DNA of 33,309 bases from Bacteroidaceae bacterium (GTDB lineage: Bacteria; Bacteroidota; Bacteroidia; Bacteroidales; Bacteroidaceae). Below, piece by piece: positions 25,828 through 33,309 of this stretch. Below the pieces are notes generated by a model. The model saw nothing but the letters and a program-made list of their open reading frames with translations. It had not been told where the DNA came from and made no database searches. Numbering within the stretch: the stretch's first letter is position 1; every line of letters begins with the position of its first letter. The translations under genes and the position numbers were made by a program. Where the stretch lies: NCBI GenBank assembly GCA_017541025.1, contig JAFXZY010000018.1, positions 1 through 33,309 on the forward strand. Reading direction: 5' to 3'.

Positions 25828-27274
25828 ACCCTACGCTTCCTTCCAGACTCACGCCTAACAGCTTCTGTGCTTCTACGGCGAACTCCATGGGCAGTTTGTT
25901 AATCACCTCTTTGGCATATCCATTCACTATCAGGCTCACAGCCTCCTCAGTATTGATACCACGTTGATTGCAGTAGAAAAGCTGGTCTTCCGATATCTTG
26001 CTGGTCGTAGCCTCATGCTCCACAACGGCCGTATTGTTGTGTACGTCCATATAAGGGAAGGTATGAGCGCCGCACTTGCTGCCTAACAACAACGAATCGC
26101 AACTGCTGTAATTGCGGGCATTGTCGGCCGTCTTAGCCACCTTTACCAAACCGCGGTAGGCATTCTGACTCTTCCCTGCGCTGATACCCTTGCTGATAAT
26201 GGTGCTCTTGGTGTTCTTGCCGATGTGAATCATCTTGGTGCCCGTATCAGCCTGCTGATAGTTGTTGGTCACGGCCACGCTGTAGAACTCGGCCTGCGAG
26301 CCTTCGCCGCTCAGCACACAGCTGGGGTATTTCCATGTGATGGCACTACCCGTCTCCACCTGTGTCCAGGAGAGCCTGCTGTTACGTCCCCTCAGATGTC
26401 CGCGTTTGGTTACCAGGTTCAGCACACCGCCCTTGCCCTCGCTGTCACCGGGGTACCAGTTCTGGACAGTACTGTACTTCACCTCGGCATTCTCCTTCAC
26501 TACAATCTCCACGATGGCAGCATGTAACTGGTTCTCGTCGCGCATCGGAGCCGTACAGCCTTCCAGATAACTCACGTATGCATCATCGTCGCAGACGATA
26601 AGGGTGCGTTCAAACTGACCCGTTCCTCTGGCATTGATGCGGAAGTAGGTACTCAGCTCCATCGGACAGCGTACACCCTTGGGGATATACACGAAGGAGC
26701 CGTCAGAGAATACTGCCGAATTAAGGGCTGCAAAAAAATTGTCCCTGTACGGCACCACCGAGCCCAAGTATTCACGCACCAGTTCGGGGTGTTCCTTCAC
26801 CGCCTCGCTGATGGAACAGAAGATAATTCCCTTCTCTTTCAGTTTCTCGCGGAAGGTGGTCTTCACGCTCACCGAATCCATCACAGCATCCACAGCCGTA
26901 CCACTCAGTGCCAGACGTTCTTCCAAGGGAATTCCCAACTTGTCGAAGGTCTTCATCAACTCAGGGTCAATAGCACCCTCTTTTCCCCCAAGTGGGGATT
27001 TTTTCGTCGGATCGGCATAGTAAGAAATGTCCTGATAATCTATTTCGGGCATCTTCAAGTGTCCCCAAGTGGGAGCCTCCAGCGTTTGCCAGTAGCGGAA
27101 CGCCTTCAGTCGGAACTCCAGCAGCCAGTCGGGTTCGCCCTTTTTCTGTGAAATAAGACGCACCACATCCTCCGAGAGTCCTTTATCTATCACCTCGGTC
27201 TGCACATCGGTAGTGAAGCCGTACTGGTACTTCTTCTCCGCTACCTCTCGCACAAACTCATTCTTTTCTTCCAT
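25826..27274 (-). CDS. sufB: Fe-S cluster scaffold protein SufB with short repeat-derived insertion
   Basis: Core scaffold of the SUF system on which the cluster is built. It has 482 residues. Family landmarks are [55 protein letters not shown], and the C-terminal [17 protein letters not shown] (Cys401) and [14 protein letters not shown]. Residues 93-100 (SPLGGKEG) form an extra piece between YADPTKK and IDPELMKTF and are encoded by a hairpin repeat copy. First gene of sufBCDS; a possible -7 box lies just upstream. Confidence 0.96.
   Translation of the reverse strand: MEEKNEFVREVAEKKYQYGFTTDVQTEVIDKGLSEDVVRLISQKKGEPDWLLEFRLKAFRYWQTLEAPTWGHLKMPEIDYQDISYYADPTKKSPLGGKEGAIDPELMKTFDKLGIPLEERLALSGTAVDAVMDSVSVKTTFREKLKEKGIIFCSISEAVKEHPELVREYLGSVVPYRDNFFAALNSAVFSDGSFVYIPKGVRCPMELSTYFRINARGTGQFERTLIVCDDDAYVSYLEGCTAPMRDENQLHAAIVEIVVKENAEVKYSTVQNWYPGDSEGKGGVLNLVTKRGHLRGRNSRLSWTQVETGSAITWKYPSCVLSGEGSQAEFYSVAVTNNYQQADTGTKMIHIGKNTKSTIISKGISAGKSQNAYRGLVKVAKTADNARNYSSCDSLLLGSKCGAHTFPYMDVHNNTAVVEHEATTSKISEDQLFYCNQRGINTEEAVSLIVNGYAKEVINKLPMEFAVEAQKLLGVSLEGSVG
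26973..26998 (-). repeat. GC-rich hairpin repeat inserted in frame in sufB, copy F
   Basis: On the - strand, TCCCCACTTGGGGGA is followed by AAAGAGGGTGC. It is a shortened copy with a clear hairpin, read as Ser-Pro-Leu-Gly-Gly-Lys-Glu-Gly in the same phase as copy E in sufS. Confidence 0.75.
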
Positions 27275-27294
27275 TCATATTTCTATTTGGGCGA

Positions 27295-27302
27295 CAAAAT
27301 TA
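27295..27302 (-). promoter_or_regulatory. Possible -7 box of the suf operon promoter
   Basis: TAATTTTG on the - strand matches TAnnTTTG and lies 20 bases before the sufB start. No TTTG is seen at the usual -33 distance, and the leader would be very short, so this is tentative. Confidence 0.35.
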
Positions 27303-27409
27303 CGATTTTTATTTGGTTTATCTTTGATAAACAACATTTTTTTCTGTTTACATAATAAAAAAACACTCATAACAAACGCACAAACATTTGTTTTTTTGCC
27401 TCTCTATCC

Positions 27410-27440
27410 TTTGGCGTTTGATAAAATAGTATTATCTTTG
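27410..27440 (+). promoter_or_regulatory. Bacteroidetes-type promoter of the L-galactose locus
   Basis: TTTG (27410-27413) and TATCTTTG (27433-27440) have a 19-base spacer. The predicted leader is about 30 bases to the ATG at 27477. The rest of the 202-base divergent gap (27275-27476) is AT-rich with no other recognised site. Confidence 0.8.
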
Positions 27441-27476
27441 CGGTGTTATAAACAAAAAAACGACAACTTTAAACTA

Positions 27477-28424
27477 ATGGAATACCGAAAACTTGGAAAA
27501 ACCGGCTTGCAGGTTTCTGCGCTGAGCTTTGGTGCCTCGTCGCTGGGCGGGGTCTTTCACACGATAGACGAAGGACGGGCCGTTGAAACCGTCGGCGTAG
27601 CCCTCGAAGGGGGCATGAACCTGATTGATGTCTCACCATACTACGGCCATTATAAAGCCGAGACGGTGCTGGGAAAAGCCCTGCGCCAACTGCCTCGCGA
27701 CAAATACATTCTCTCTACTAAGGTGGGACGCTACGGCAAGGATGGCGTGAACACATGGGACTACAGCGGCAAACGGGCGCAGGAAAGCGTCTATGAAAGT
27801 ATGGACCGACTGGGCGTGGAGCACATCGACCTGATTCATGTTCACGACATTGAGTTTCAGGCTTCACTCCCCGGTGGTTTGCAGAAGGTCGTGGATGAGA
27901 CACTGCCGGCACTCGTTGAACTAAAGCAGAAGGGCATCGTGAGCCACGTAGGCATCACCGACCTGCAAATCCCCAACCTGCGCTGGGTCATCGACCACAG
28001 CCCCGAAGGTACCGTTGAGACCGTACTGAACTTCTGCCATTATTGCCTGAACGATGATGCGTTGGCCGATAATCTGGATTACTTCGAGAGTCACGGCATA
28101 GGTCTTATCAATGCCTCACCCCTCAGCATGGGCTTACTCTCCATGCGTGGTGTACCCGACTGGCACCCGGCTCCCAAGCCTTTGGTAGAGGCCTGCCGTC
28201 GTGCAGCAGAACATTGTGCCGCCAAGGGCTATCCCATCGAGAAGCTTGCCATGCAGTTCTCTGTGAGCAATCCCCGTGTGCCTTCTACCCTGTTTTCTTC
28301 TGCTAATCCCGACAATGTGCGCCGTAACCTGCAATACATCAGCGAACCCATCGACTGGCAGCTGGTACGCGAGGTGCAAGAAATCATTGGCGACCAAAAA
28401 CGCGTGACATGGAAAAACAGTTGA
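27477..28424 (+). CDS. Aldo/keto reductase, probable L-galactose dehydrogenase
   Basis: NAD(P)-dependent oxidation of L-galactose to its lactone is the likely role; L-fucose is an alternative substrate. The start at 27477 gives 315 residues beginning MEYRKLGKTGLQVSALSFGA. The frame is open 88 codons further upstream, but that part crosses the promoter and has no family likeness. The AKR tetrad is Asp51 and Tyr56 (DVSPYYG), Lys82 (TKVGRYG) and His121 or His123 in LIHVHDIEF. VLNFCHYCLND and NASPLSMGLL..PDWHPAP closely resemble plant L-galactose dehydrogenase (recalled, not searched). It overlaps the next gene by 16 bases. Confidence 0.88.
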   Translation: MEYRKLGKTGLQVSALSFGASSLGGVFHTIDEGRAVETVGVALEGGMNLIDVSPYYGHYKAETVLGKALRQLPRDKYILSTKVGRYGKDGVNTWDYSGKRAQESVYESMDRLGVEHIDLIHVHDIEFQASLPGGLQKVVDETLPALVELKQKGIVSHVGITDLQIPNLRWVIDHSPEGTVETVLNFCHYCLNDDALADNLDYFESHGIGLINASPLSMGLLSMRGVPDWHPAPKPLVEACRRAAEHCAAKGYPIEKLAMQFSVSNPRVPSTLFSSANPDNVRRNLQYISEPIDWQLVREVQEIIGDQKRVTWKNS

Positions 28425-29308
28425 TTGTTGACGCCCATAGCCATCTGTGGCTGAAGCAGGATACTTTAGTGGATGGCTGCCCCATCCGCACGCTACAGCC
28501 GAATGGCAGCCGGTCGGAATTCTTCGGCGAGGAGCGCCAGATGCTGCCACCCTTTATGATTGACGGCAAGAATACTGCCGAGGTGTTCCTTTCTAATATG
28601 GATTACGCCCAGGTGGGTGCTGCCGTTGTGGTGCAGGAAGTCATCGACGGCAACCAGAATGCCTATCTCACCGAGGTGCAGGCTAAGTACCCCGACCGCT
28701 TCTTCTGCATGGGTATGACCTGGACGCTGGAGGAAGCAAAGGCCGTCCGTACTGCCGGATTGAAAGGCATTGCCTTCCCAGGGCATCGCATAAAGGAACC
28801 GCTGCACTCGTTTATGCCTATCTTCAAATTCATGGAGGAGCAGGACATGGTGCTGTCGATGTGCTTAGGCGAAGACCCTCGTCAGATAGCAGAGATGGCT
28901 GAAGTAATCCAGGAATGCCCCCGACTGAAGGTTGCTATCGGACACTTCGGAATGGTTACCACACCGGCTTTCGAAAGTCAGGTAAAACTGGCTTTAGAGG
29001 GTCCGAACGTGATGATTGAATCAGGCGGCATCACCTGGCTCTATAACAGCGAGTTCTACCCCTACCCTTCTGCCGTGCGCAGCATTCGTCAGGCTGCCGA
29101 CTGGGTCGGCATAGACCGTCTGATGTGGGGCTCTGACTACCCTCGCACCATCACAGCCATCACCTATCGCATGAGTTACGACTTCCTATTCCGCAGCAAC
29201 CTTCTCACCCCCGATGAGATAGGCGCTTTCCTGGGAGGAAATGCCAAACAGTTCTATGGCTTCGGTCCCCTCCCCACCCTACCTTATATAAAGAATATGA
29301 GTGAATAA
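28409..29308 (+). CDS. Amidohydrolase (COG3618), probable L-galactono-1,5-lactonase
   Basis: It has 299 residues. The metal-site HxH is in VDAHSHLW (His10, His12). Later ligand motifs are GHFGMV (His179) and LMWGSDYPR (Asp243), which fit COG3618 lactonases acting on sugar lactones. Between the dehydrogenase and the transporter, it most likely hydrolyses the lactone made by the upstream enzyme; L-fuconolactone is an alternative substrate. Its start lies inside the 3' end of the upstream gene (16-base overlap), implying translational coupling. The gap to fucP (19 bases) contains short ATAACC repeats. Confidence 0.86.
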   Translation: MEKQLIVDAHSHLWLKQDTLVDGCPIRTLQPNGSRSEFFGEERQMLPPFMIDGKNTAEVFLSNMDYAQVGAAVVVQEVIDGNQNAYLTEVQAKYPDRFFCMGMTWTLEEAKAVRTAGLKGIAFPGHRIKEPLHSFMPIFKFMEEQDMVLSMCLGEDPRQIAEMAEVIQECPRLKVAIGHFGMVTTPAFESQVKLALEGPNVMIESGGITWLYNSEFYPYPSAVRSIRQAADWVGIDRLMWGSDYPRTITAITYRMSYDFLFRSNLLTPDEIGAFLGGNAKQFYGFGPLPTLPYIKNMSE

Positions 29309-29327
29309 CCTTATAACCACATAACCA

Positions 29328-30620
29328 ATGGAAAAGAAACCGTTAGTTGAGAGGAAATACCTCTTCACTTTTATCCTCATCACCTCGCTCTTTGCGCTGT
29401 GGGGCTTTGCCAACGACCTGACAAATCCCATGGTAGCAGCTTTCCAGACGGTGATGGAGTTATCTGCCGCCAAAGCCTCTATGGTGCAGTTTGCTTTTTA
29501 CGGCGGTTACGCCACTATGGCTGTGCCTGCTGCGCTGTTCATTCGCAAGCATACCTATAAACACGGCGTGCTGCTGGGATTGGCACTCTATGCCATTGGT
29601 GCCTTCTTGTTTATCCCTGCGGCCCAGTACCAGCAGTTCTCGTTCTTCTGCATCTCGCTGTATATCCTGACGTTCGGTCTGGCCTTCCTGGAGACAACGG
29701 CCAATCCGTTCATTCTCTCGCTGGGCGAAAAGGAAACCTCCACACGTCGGTTGAATCTGGCACAGGCCTTCAACCCCGTAGGTTCTCTGTCAGGAATGGC
29801 TGTAGCATCGTTCATCGTGTTGCCGCAACTGCTTTCCGACAAGCGCGATGCTGCCGAACAGATCATCTTCGGTTCGCTCTCCGAGGCCGAAAAGGCAGAC
29901 ATCCGTCTGCACGACCTTGCTGTCATCCGCGATCCCTACGTAGCCATCGGATTAGTTGTGGTGGTGATGCTTATCATCATTGCCCTGACAAAGATGCCGC
30001 GTTTGGCTGGCGAAGGACAGAAGTTGCACCCCAAGCATACGCTCAACCGCCTTTGGCACAACACCATCTATCGCGAGGGCGTATTGGCCCAGGTCTTCTA
30101 TGTAGCCGCACAGATTATGTGCTGGACCTTCATCATCCAGTATGCCGACCGTCTGGGTATCAACAAGGCTACGGCACAGGTATTTAATATTGTGGCTATG
30201 TCGCTGAACCTCAGCGGTCGTTTCATCGGCACCTTTATCATGCGCTACGTCAACACCCGCCGTCTGCTGATGATCTTCGGTATCTGTGCTTCTGTCTGTA
30301 CCCTCGGAGCCATCTGTATCGACGGACGGTTGGGCCTCTACTCATTGGTATGTATCAGCCTCTTCATGTCCATCATGTTCCCCACCATCTATGGTGTAGC
30401 ACTGGAGAATGTCGATGCCGAGGACACCTCTCTCGGTGCCGCCTTCCTGGTGATGGCCATCGTAGGCGGTGCGCTGATGCCTCCGCTGCAAGGCATGATT
30501 ATCGACTTAGGCAGCGTCTCCGGATGGCCTGCCGTGAACGTTTCGTTCTGCCTGCCCCTGATTTGCTTCATTTTCGTAGCCCTTTACGGCTACCGTACAC
30601 ATAAGGCTTTACTGAAATAA
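29328..30620 (+). CDS. fucP: FucP-type sugar:H+ symporter (MFS)
   Basis: Inner-membrane proton symporter with 430 residues and about 12 predicted transmembrane segments. Family features are LFALWGFANDLTNPMVAAFQ (about 17-36), AFYGGYATMAVPAALF, and FLETTANPFILSLG in the first half. A cytoplasmic loop (about 175-200) precedes the second six helices. FucP proteins carry L-fucose and often L-galactose, its 6-hydroxy analogue, so in this locus L-galactose is the likely cargo (inference). A 249-base gap follows before the next gene. Confidence 0.9.
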   Translation: MEKKPLVERKYLFTFILITSLFALWGFANDLTNPMVAAFQTVMELSAAKASMVQFAFYGGYATMAVPAALFIRKHTYKHGVLLGLALYAIGAFLFIPAAQYQQFSFFCISLYILTFGLAFLETTANPFILSLGEKETSTRRLNLAQAFNPVGSLSGMAVASFIVLPQLLSDKRDAAEQIIFGSLSEAEKADIRLHDLAVIRDPYVAIGLVVVVMLIIIALTKMPRLAGEGQKLHPKHTLNRLWHNTIYREGVLAQVFYVAAQIMCWTFIIQYADRLGINKATAQVFNIVAMSLNLSGRFIGTFIMRYVNTRRLLMIFGICASVCTLGAICIDGRLGLYSLVCISLFMSIMFPTIYGVALENVDAEDTSLGAAFLVMAIVGGALMPPLQGMIIDLGSVSGWPAVNVSFCLPLICFIFVALYGYRTHKALLK

Positions 30621-30657
30621 CAGGAGTTAAAGAAGTTAAAGACGATAGTTGAGAGGT

Positions 30658-30674
30658 TAACGATAACGATAACG
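30658..30674 (+). repeat. GATAAC hexamer repeat downstream of fucP
   Basis: TTAACG followed by ATAACG-ATAACG units, the same hexamer that is inserted in frame in rnhB. It is followed by looser TTAAC-type repeats up to 30705. Confidence 0.65.
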
Positions 30675-30705
30675 AAAACTGATTAACAATTAACAACGAA
30701 AAACC

Positions 30706-30754
30706 GTTAACAGTAAACGGTAAACAGTAAACAGTAAACGGTAAACAGTAAACG
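30706..30754 (+). repeat. Heptamer tandem array (GTAAACR x7)
   Basis: Seven uninterrupted 7-base units: GTTAACA, then GTAAACG/GTAAACA alternating irregularly. It lies in the gap between fucP and the alcohol dehydrogenase gene, directly before the mini-hairpin array. Confidence 0.92.
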
Positions 30755-30762
30755 AAAACTAC

Positions 30763-30848
30763 GGAGCGAAGCGGTAACTTCGGAGGGCAGAAAGCCCGGT
30801 AACTCCTAGGCCGTAAGGCCGATAACTCATGAGCGAAGCGATAACTCC
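30763..30848 (+). repeat. Array of four mini-hairpins each followed by GRTAACT
   Basis: Four units of about 19-24 bases. The hairpins are GCGAAGC (30766-30772), GGGC-AGAAA-GCCC (30785-30797), GGCC-GTAA-GGCC (30809-30820) and GCGAAGC (30833-30839). Each is followed by GGTAACT or GATAACT. The array ends 21 bases before the next start codon. The hairpin sequences differ while the linker is conserved. Confidence 0.85.
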
Positions 30849-30869
30849 TTTTACAAAAAAAAATAACAT

Positions 30870-31889
30870 ATGAAAGCATTACAGATTTCTGATACTCATT
30901 TGCTGGAAGTCATCGGACTTCCAACGCCACAGCCCGCTGCCGGCGAGGTGCTGTTGCGCATTAGTTACGTCGGCTTTTGCGGTTCCGACCTCAACACCTT
31001 CCGCGGTCGTAACGCTATGGCCCTGAAGCCCGTCATTCCCGGGCACGAAATCAGCGCCATTATAGAAAAGGTAGGCGAAGGCGTTCCTGCCGGTTTTCAG
31101 ACGGGCCAGTTGGTTACCGTCGATCCCTACACTGCCTGTGGCAACTGTCCGAGCTGCCGCCGCCGTCGTTTCAACGCCTGCCAGCACAACGAGACCCTTG
31201 GTGTACAGCGTCACGGAGCTATGCGCGAGTTCATCTGCGTTCCATGGCAGAAGGTGATTCCTGCCGAGGGGCTTGCTCCGCAGGACATTGCACTCATCGA
31301 GCCCATGAGTGTGGGCTTCCATGCCGTAGATCGCGGTCAGGTGACAGACAGCGATACCGTTCTGGTTATCGGCTGCGGCATGATTGGTGTGGGTGCCATT
31401 GTACGCGCCAGCCTGCGTGGTGCTACCGTCATTGCAATGGATTTGGATGACGAGAAGCTGGCTCTTGCCCGCGAACTGGGTGCCTCGGCTACGGTCAACA
31501 GCGGAACAGATGATGTTCACGCCCGCCTGCAGGAACTGACGGGCGGTGCCGGTCCCGATGTGGTCATCGAGGCTGTAGGTGCAGCTCCAACCTATAACTG
31601 CGCTATCAACGAGGTTGCCTTCACGGGACGGGTTGTCTGCATCGGCTATGCCCCGGGCGATGTCTCATTGCCCACGCGATTCTTTGTACAGAAGGAACTC
31701 GATATCCGCGGCTCCCGCAATGCCCTGCCCGATGACTTCCGCGCTGTCATCCGCTATCTGCGTCGTGGCCAGTGCCCCACAGCACGCCTTATCTCGGGCA
31801 TCGTTAAACCCGAGGAAGCAGCTCAGGCTATGACCAATTGGGATGCTGCCCCAGGTAAAGTCTTCAGAATACTTGTTAACTTCTCATAA
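30870..31889 (+). CDS. Zinc-dependent alcohol dehydrogenase, probable L-galactonate 5-dehydrogenase
   Basis: Medium-chain dehydrogenase of 339 residues. The catalytic zinc site is Cys37 (YVGFCGSD), His59-Glu60 (PGHE) and probably Glu144. The structural zinc lobe is Cys90, Cys93, Cys96 and Cys104. The NAD fold has VIGCGMIGVGA (166-176) followed by IAMDLDDEKL. Length and context match enzymes oxidising L-galactonate to D-tagaturonate (E. coli LgoD type and the Bacteroides L-galactose pathway, from memory). The downstream tagaturonate reductase supports this product. It is followed after 12 bases by that gene. Confidence 0.87.
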   Translation: MKALQISDTHLLEVIGLPTPQPAAGEVLLRISYVGFCGSDLNTFRGRNAMALKPVIPGHEISAIIEKVGEGVPAGFQTGQLVTVDPYTACGNCPSCRRRRFNACQHNETLGVQRHGAMREFICVPWQKVIPAEGLAPQDIALIEPMSVGFHAVDRGQVTDSDTVLVIGCGMIGVGAIVRASLRGATVIAMDLDDEKLALARELGASATVNSGTDDVHARLQELTGGAGPDVVIEAVGAAPTYNCAINEVAFTGRVVCIGYAPGDVSLPTRFFVQKELDIRGSRNALPDDFRAVIRYLRRGQCPTARLISGIVKPEEAAQAMTNWDAAPGKVFRILVNFS

Positions 31890-31901
31890 AACCAGCAGAA
31901 T

Positions 31902-33309
31902 ATGAAAATTATCCAATTTGGGGAAGGAAACTTCCTACGTGCCTTCGTTGAGTGGATAGCTCAACAAATGAATTACAGCGTAGCCATCGTTAAGCCCCGG
32001 CCTGGCAACACTTTGGATGCTTTGCGTGCACAAGGGTGCCGTTACCATGTAAACCTGCAAGGCTTACTGAACGGAAAGACCATAGATACAATGGAAGAAA
32101 TCACCTGTGTCACCACAGCCGTAAACCCTTACGAAGACCACGAGGCCTTCCTTGCGCTGGCAGAAGATGCCGAGGCACGCTTCATTGTGTCCAATACCAC
32201 CGAGGCCGGTATAACCTTCGACCCTGTCTGCCGGCTGAACGACACACCGCCCACCTCATACCCTGCCAAACTGACGCAGTTGCTTTACCATCGTTTTCGC
32301 ACCTTCAACAGCGACCCTGCCAAGGGCTTTATCATCCTGCCCTGCGAACTCGTTTTCGGCAATGGTCATCTCTTGGAGCAATGCGTTCATCAATATATTA
32401 ACCTTTGGGCAACAGAGATAGGCAGTGATTTCGATGACTTTTCCCATTGGGTACAACAGTCATGCTACTTCTGCACCACCCTTGTGGATCGTATTGTGCC
32501 TGGATATCCCAAGAAAGATGCTGAGGCGCTGCAAGCCCGACTGCCTCAGCATGATCCCCTGCTGGTGCAAGCCGAGCCTTACCACCTTTGGGTCATTGAG
32601 GCGGCCAAGAACCTTTCCCTGGAGCAACTGGAGAAGGAGTTCCCTGCTGATAAGGCCGGACTGCACGTTGTCCTGACCCACGACGAATCACCTTACCACG
32701 AACGTAAGGTAACCTTGCTGAACGGGCCCCATACGGTGCTCTCGCCTGTTGCTTTCTTGGCTGGCCTGAATATCGTCCGCGATGCCTGTCAGCACGAGGT
32801 AATCGGCCCCTTTGTCCGTCGTGTGATGTTCGACGAGCTGCTGCCCACGCTTAACTTGCCCGAGGATGAGTTGCGCCGTTTCGGAAACGATGTGATGGAA
32901 CGCTTCTGCAATCCCTTCGTTGATCATCAGCTTACGAGCATCATGCTCAACAGCTTCCCCAAGTTCCAGACGCGCGACCTGCCCGGACTGAAAACCTACC
33001 TCTTGCGCAAGGGCACATTGCCCAAGGGAATCGTCTTGGGCTTGGCTGCCATCTGTGTCTATTACCGGGGCGGTCAGCGTGCCGACGGCACACCTATTCA
33101 GCCCAACGACGACCCACGCATCATGCAACTGCTCACCGGCCTGTGGGCAACAGGCGATGTACATAAGGTAGCGGAGGGAGTTCTGGCAGCCAAAGAACTT
33201 ATCTGGACAGAACACGGCGACCTCAACACCATCCCAGGTCTTACCGACCTCCTCGCCGAAGACATCACCAGCATCTTAGAGAAGGGAATGATGGAAACGG
33301 TTAAAGGAT
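31902..33309 (+). CDS. uxaB: Tagaturonate reductase (altronate oxidoreductase), truncated by window end
   Basis: Mannitol-dehydrogenase-superfamily enzyme reducing D-tagaturonate to D-altronate. From the ATG at 31902 the frame stays open for 469 codons to the window edge. The N-terminal dinucleotide site is IQFGEGNFLRAFVEW. Later motifs are IILPCELVFGNG, FCTTLVDRIVPGYP and KVTLLNGPHTVLSPVAFLAG (the conserved Lys region). About 10-20 residues are probably missing, judging from the usual length near 480. It directly follows the L-galactonate dehydrogenase gene, whose product would be its substrate. Confidence 0.9.
   Translation, partial: MKIIQFGEGNFLRAFVEWIAQQMNYSVAIVKPRPGNTLDALRAQGCRYHVNLQGLLNGKTIDTMEEITCVTTAVNPYEDHEAFLALAEDAEARFIVSNTTEAGITFDPVCRLNDTPPTSYPAKLTQLLYHRFRTFNSDPAKGFIILPCELVFGNGHLLEQCVHQYINLWATEIGSDFDDFSHWVQQSCYFCTTLVDRIVPGYPKKDAEALQARLPQHDPLLVQAEPYHLWVIEAAKNLSLEQLEKEFPADKAGLHVVLTHDESPYHERKVTLLNGPHTVLSPVAFLAGLNIVRDACQHEVIGPFVRRVMFDELLPTLNLPEDELRRFGNDVMERFCNPFVDHQLTSIMLNSFPKFQTRDLPGLKTYLLRKGTLPKGIVLGLAAICVYYRGGQRADGTPIQPNDDPRIMQLLTGLWATGDVHKVAEGVLAAKELIWTEHGDLNTIPGLTDLLAEDITSILEKGMMETVKG

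Noticed and set aside
27319-27326. TATCTTTG on the + strand upstream of the main promoter
   Set aside because: It matches the -7 box, but there is no -33 box at 19 bases and it is 151 bases from the start. The site at 27410-27440 has both boxes.
27213-27476. 88-codon upstream extension of the aldo/keto reductase frame
   Set aside because: It overlaps the sufB 5' end on the other strand and contains the predicted promoter. The family sequence starts at MEYRKLG (27477).
30706-30848. Possible CRISPR array
   Set aside because: The units are 7 bases or 19-24 bases with no unique spacers of about 30 bases, and no cas genes are near.

Overview
The window looks like chromosomal DNA of a Bacteroidetes bacterium, most likely Prevotella or a close relative. 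The evidence is: promoters of the TTTG-N19-TAnnTTTG type; a peptidase C10 protein and a BspA-like leucine-rich-repeat peptidase that both end in the same G-L-Y-I-x-x-G-K-K-V tail; a SufBCDS operon; and an L-galactose utilisation locus of the Bacteroides type. Assignment to genus is inference. No phage, IS element, CRISPR array or rRNA was seen, and no gene-free stretch exceeds 300 bases.

Left part (31-12067, mostly + strand): the dcw cell-wall and division cluster murD-ftsW-murG-murC-ftsQ-ftsA-ftsZ, with short gaps or overlaps. recO follows, convergent. A tRNA-Glu(UUC) and rpsT then share one promoter and one strong terminator, and gyrB follows with its own promoter. The gyrB terminator overlaps the last codons of the convergent neighbour.

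Middle part (12114-27274, - strand): a secreted C10 (streptopain-like) cysteine protease with a repeated C-terminal region; prdX, a DUF3109 gene and ung; gpmI; a large secreted M60-like metallopeptidase flanked by two homologous LRR modules; rnhB; and the Fe-S assembly operon, which in transcription order reads sufB-sufC-sufD-sufS-rnhB.

Right part (27477-end, + strand): an aldo/keto reductase resembling plant L-galactose dehydrogenase, a COG3618 lactonase, a FucP-type symporter, a zinc alcohol dehydrogenase and a tagaturonate reductase cut by the window edge. Together they fit uptake of L-galactose and conversion via L-galactonolactone, L-galactonate and D-tagaturonate to D-altronate.

The most unusual feature is a family of short, GC-rich hairpin repeats (about 25-40 bp, nine copies seen) concentrated around the suf operon. 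Two copies clearly lie inside coding sequence (sufB and sufS), and a third lies at the sufS N-terminus. All three are in the same reading phase, as translated Pro-Leu-rich insertions. A different intergenic-type repeat (GATAAC hexamers) is inserted in frame in rnhB. The window also holds 7- and 8-base tandem repeats at gene borders and an array of four mini-hairpins, two with the sequence GCGAAGC.
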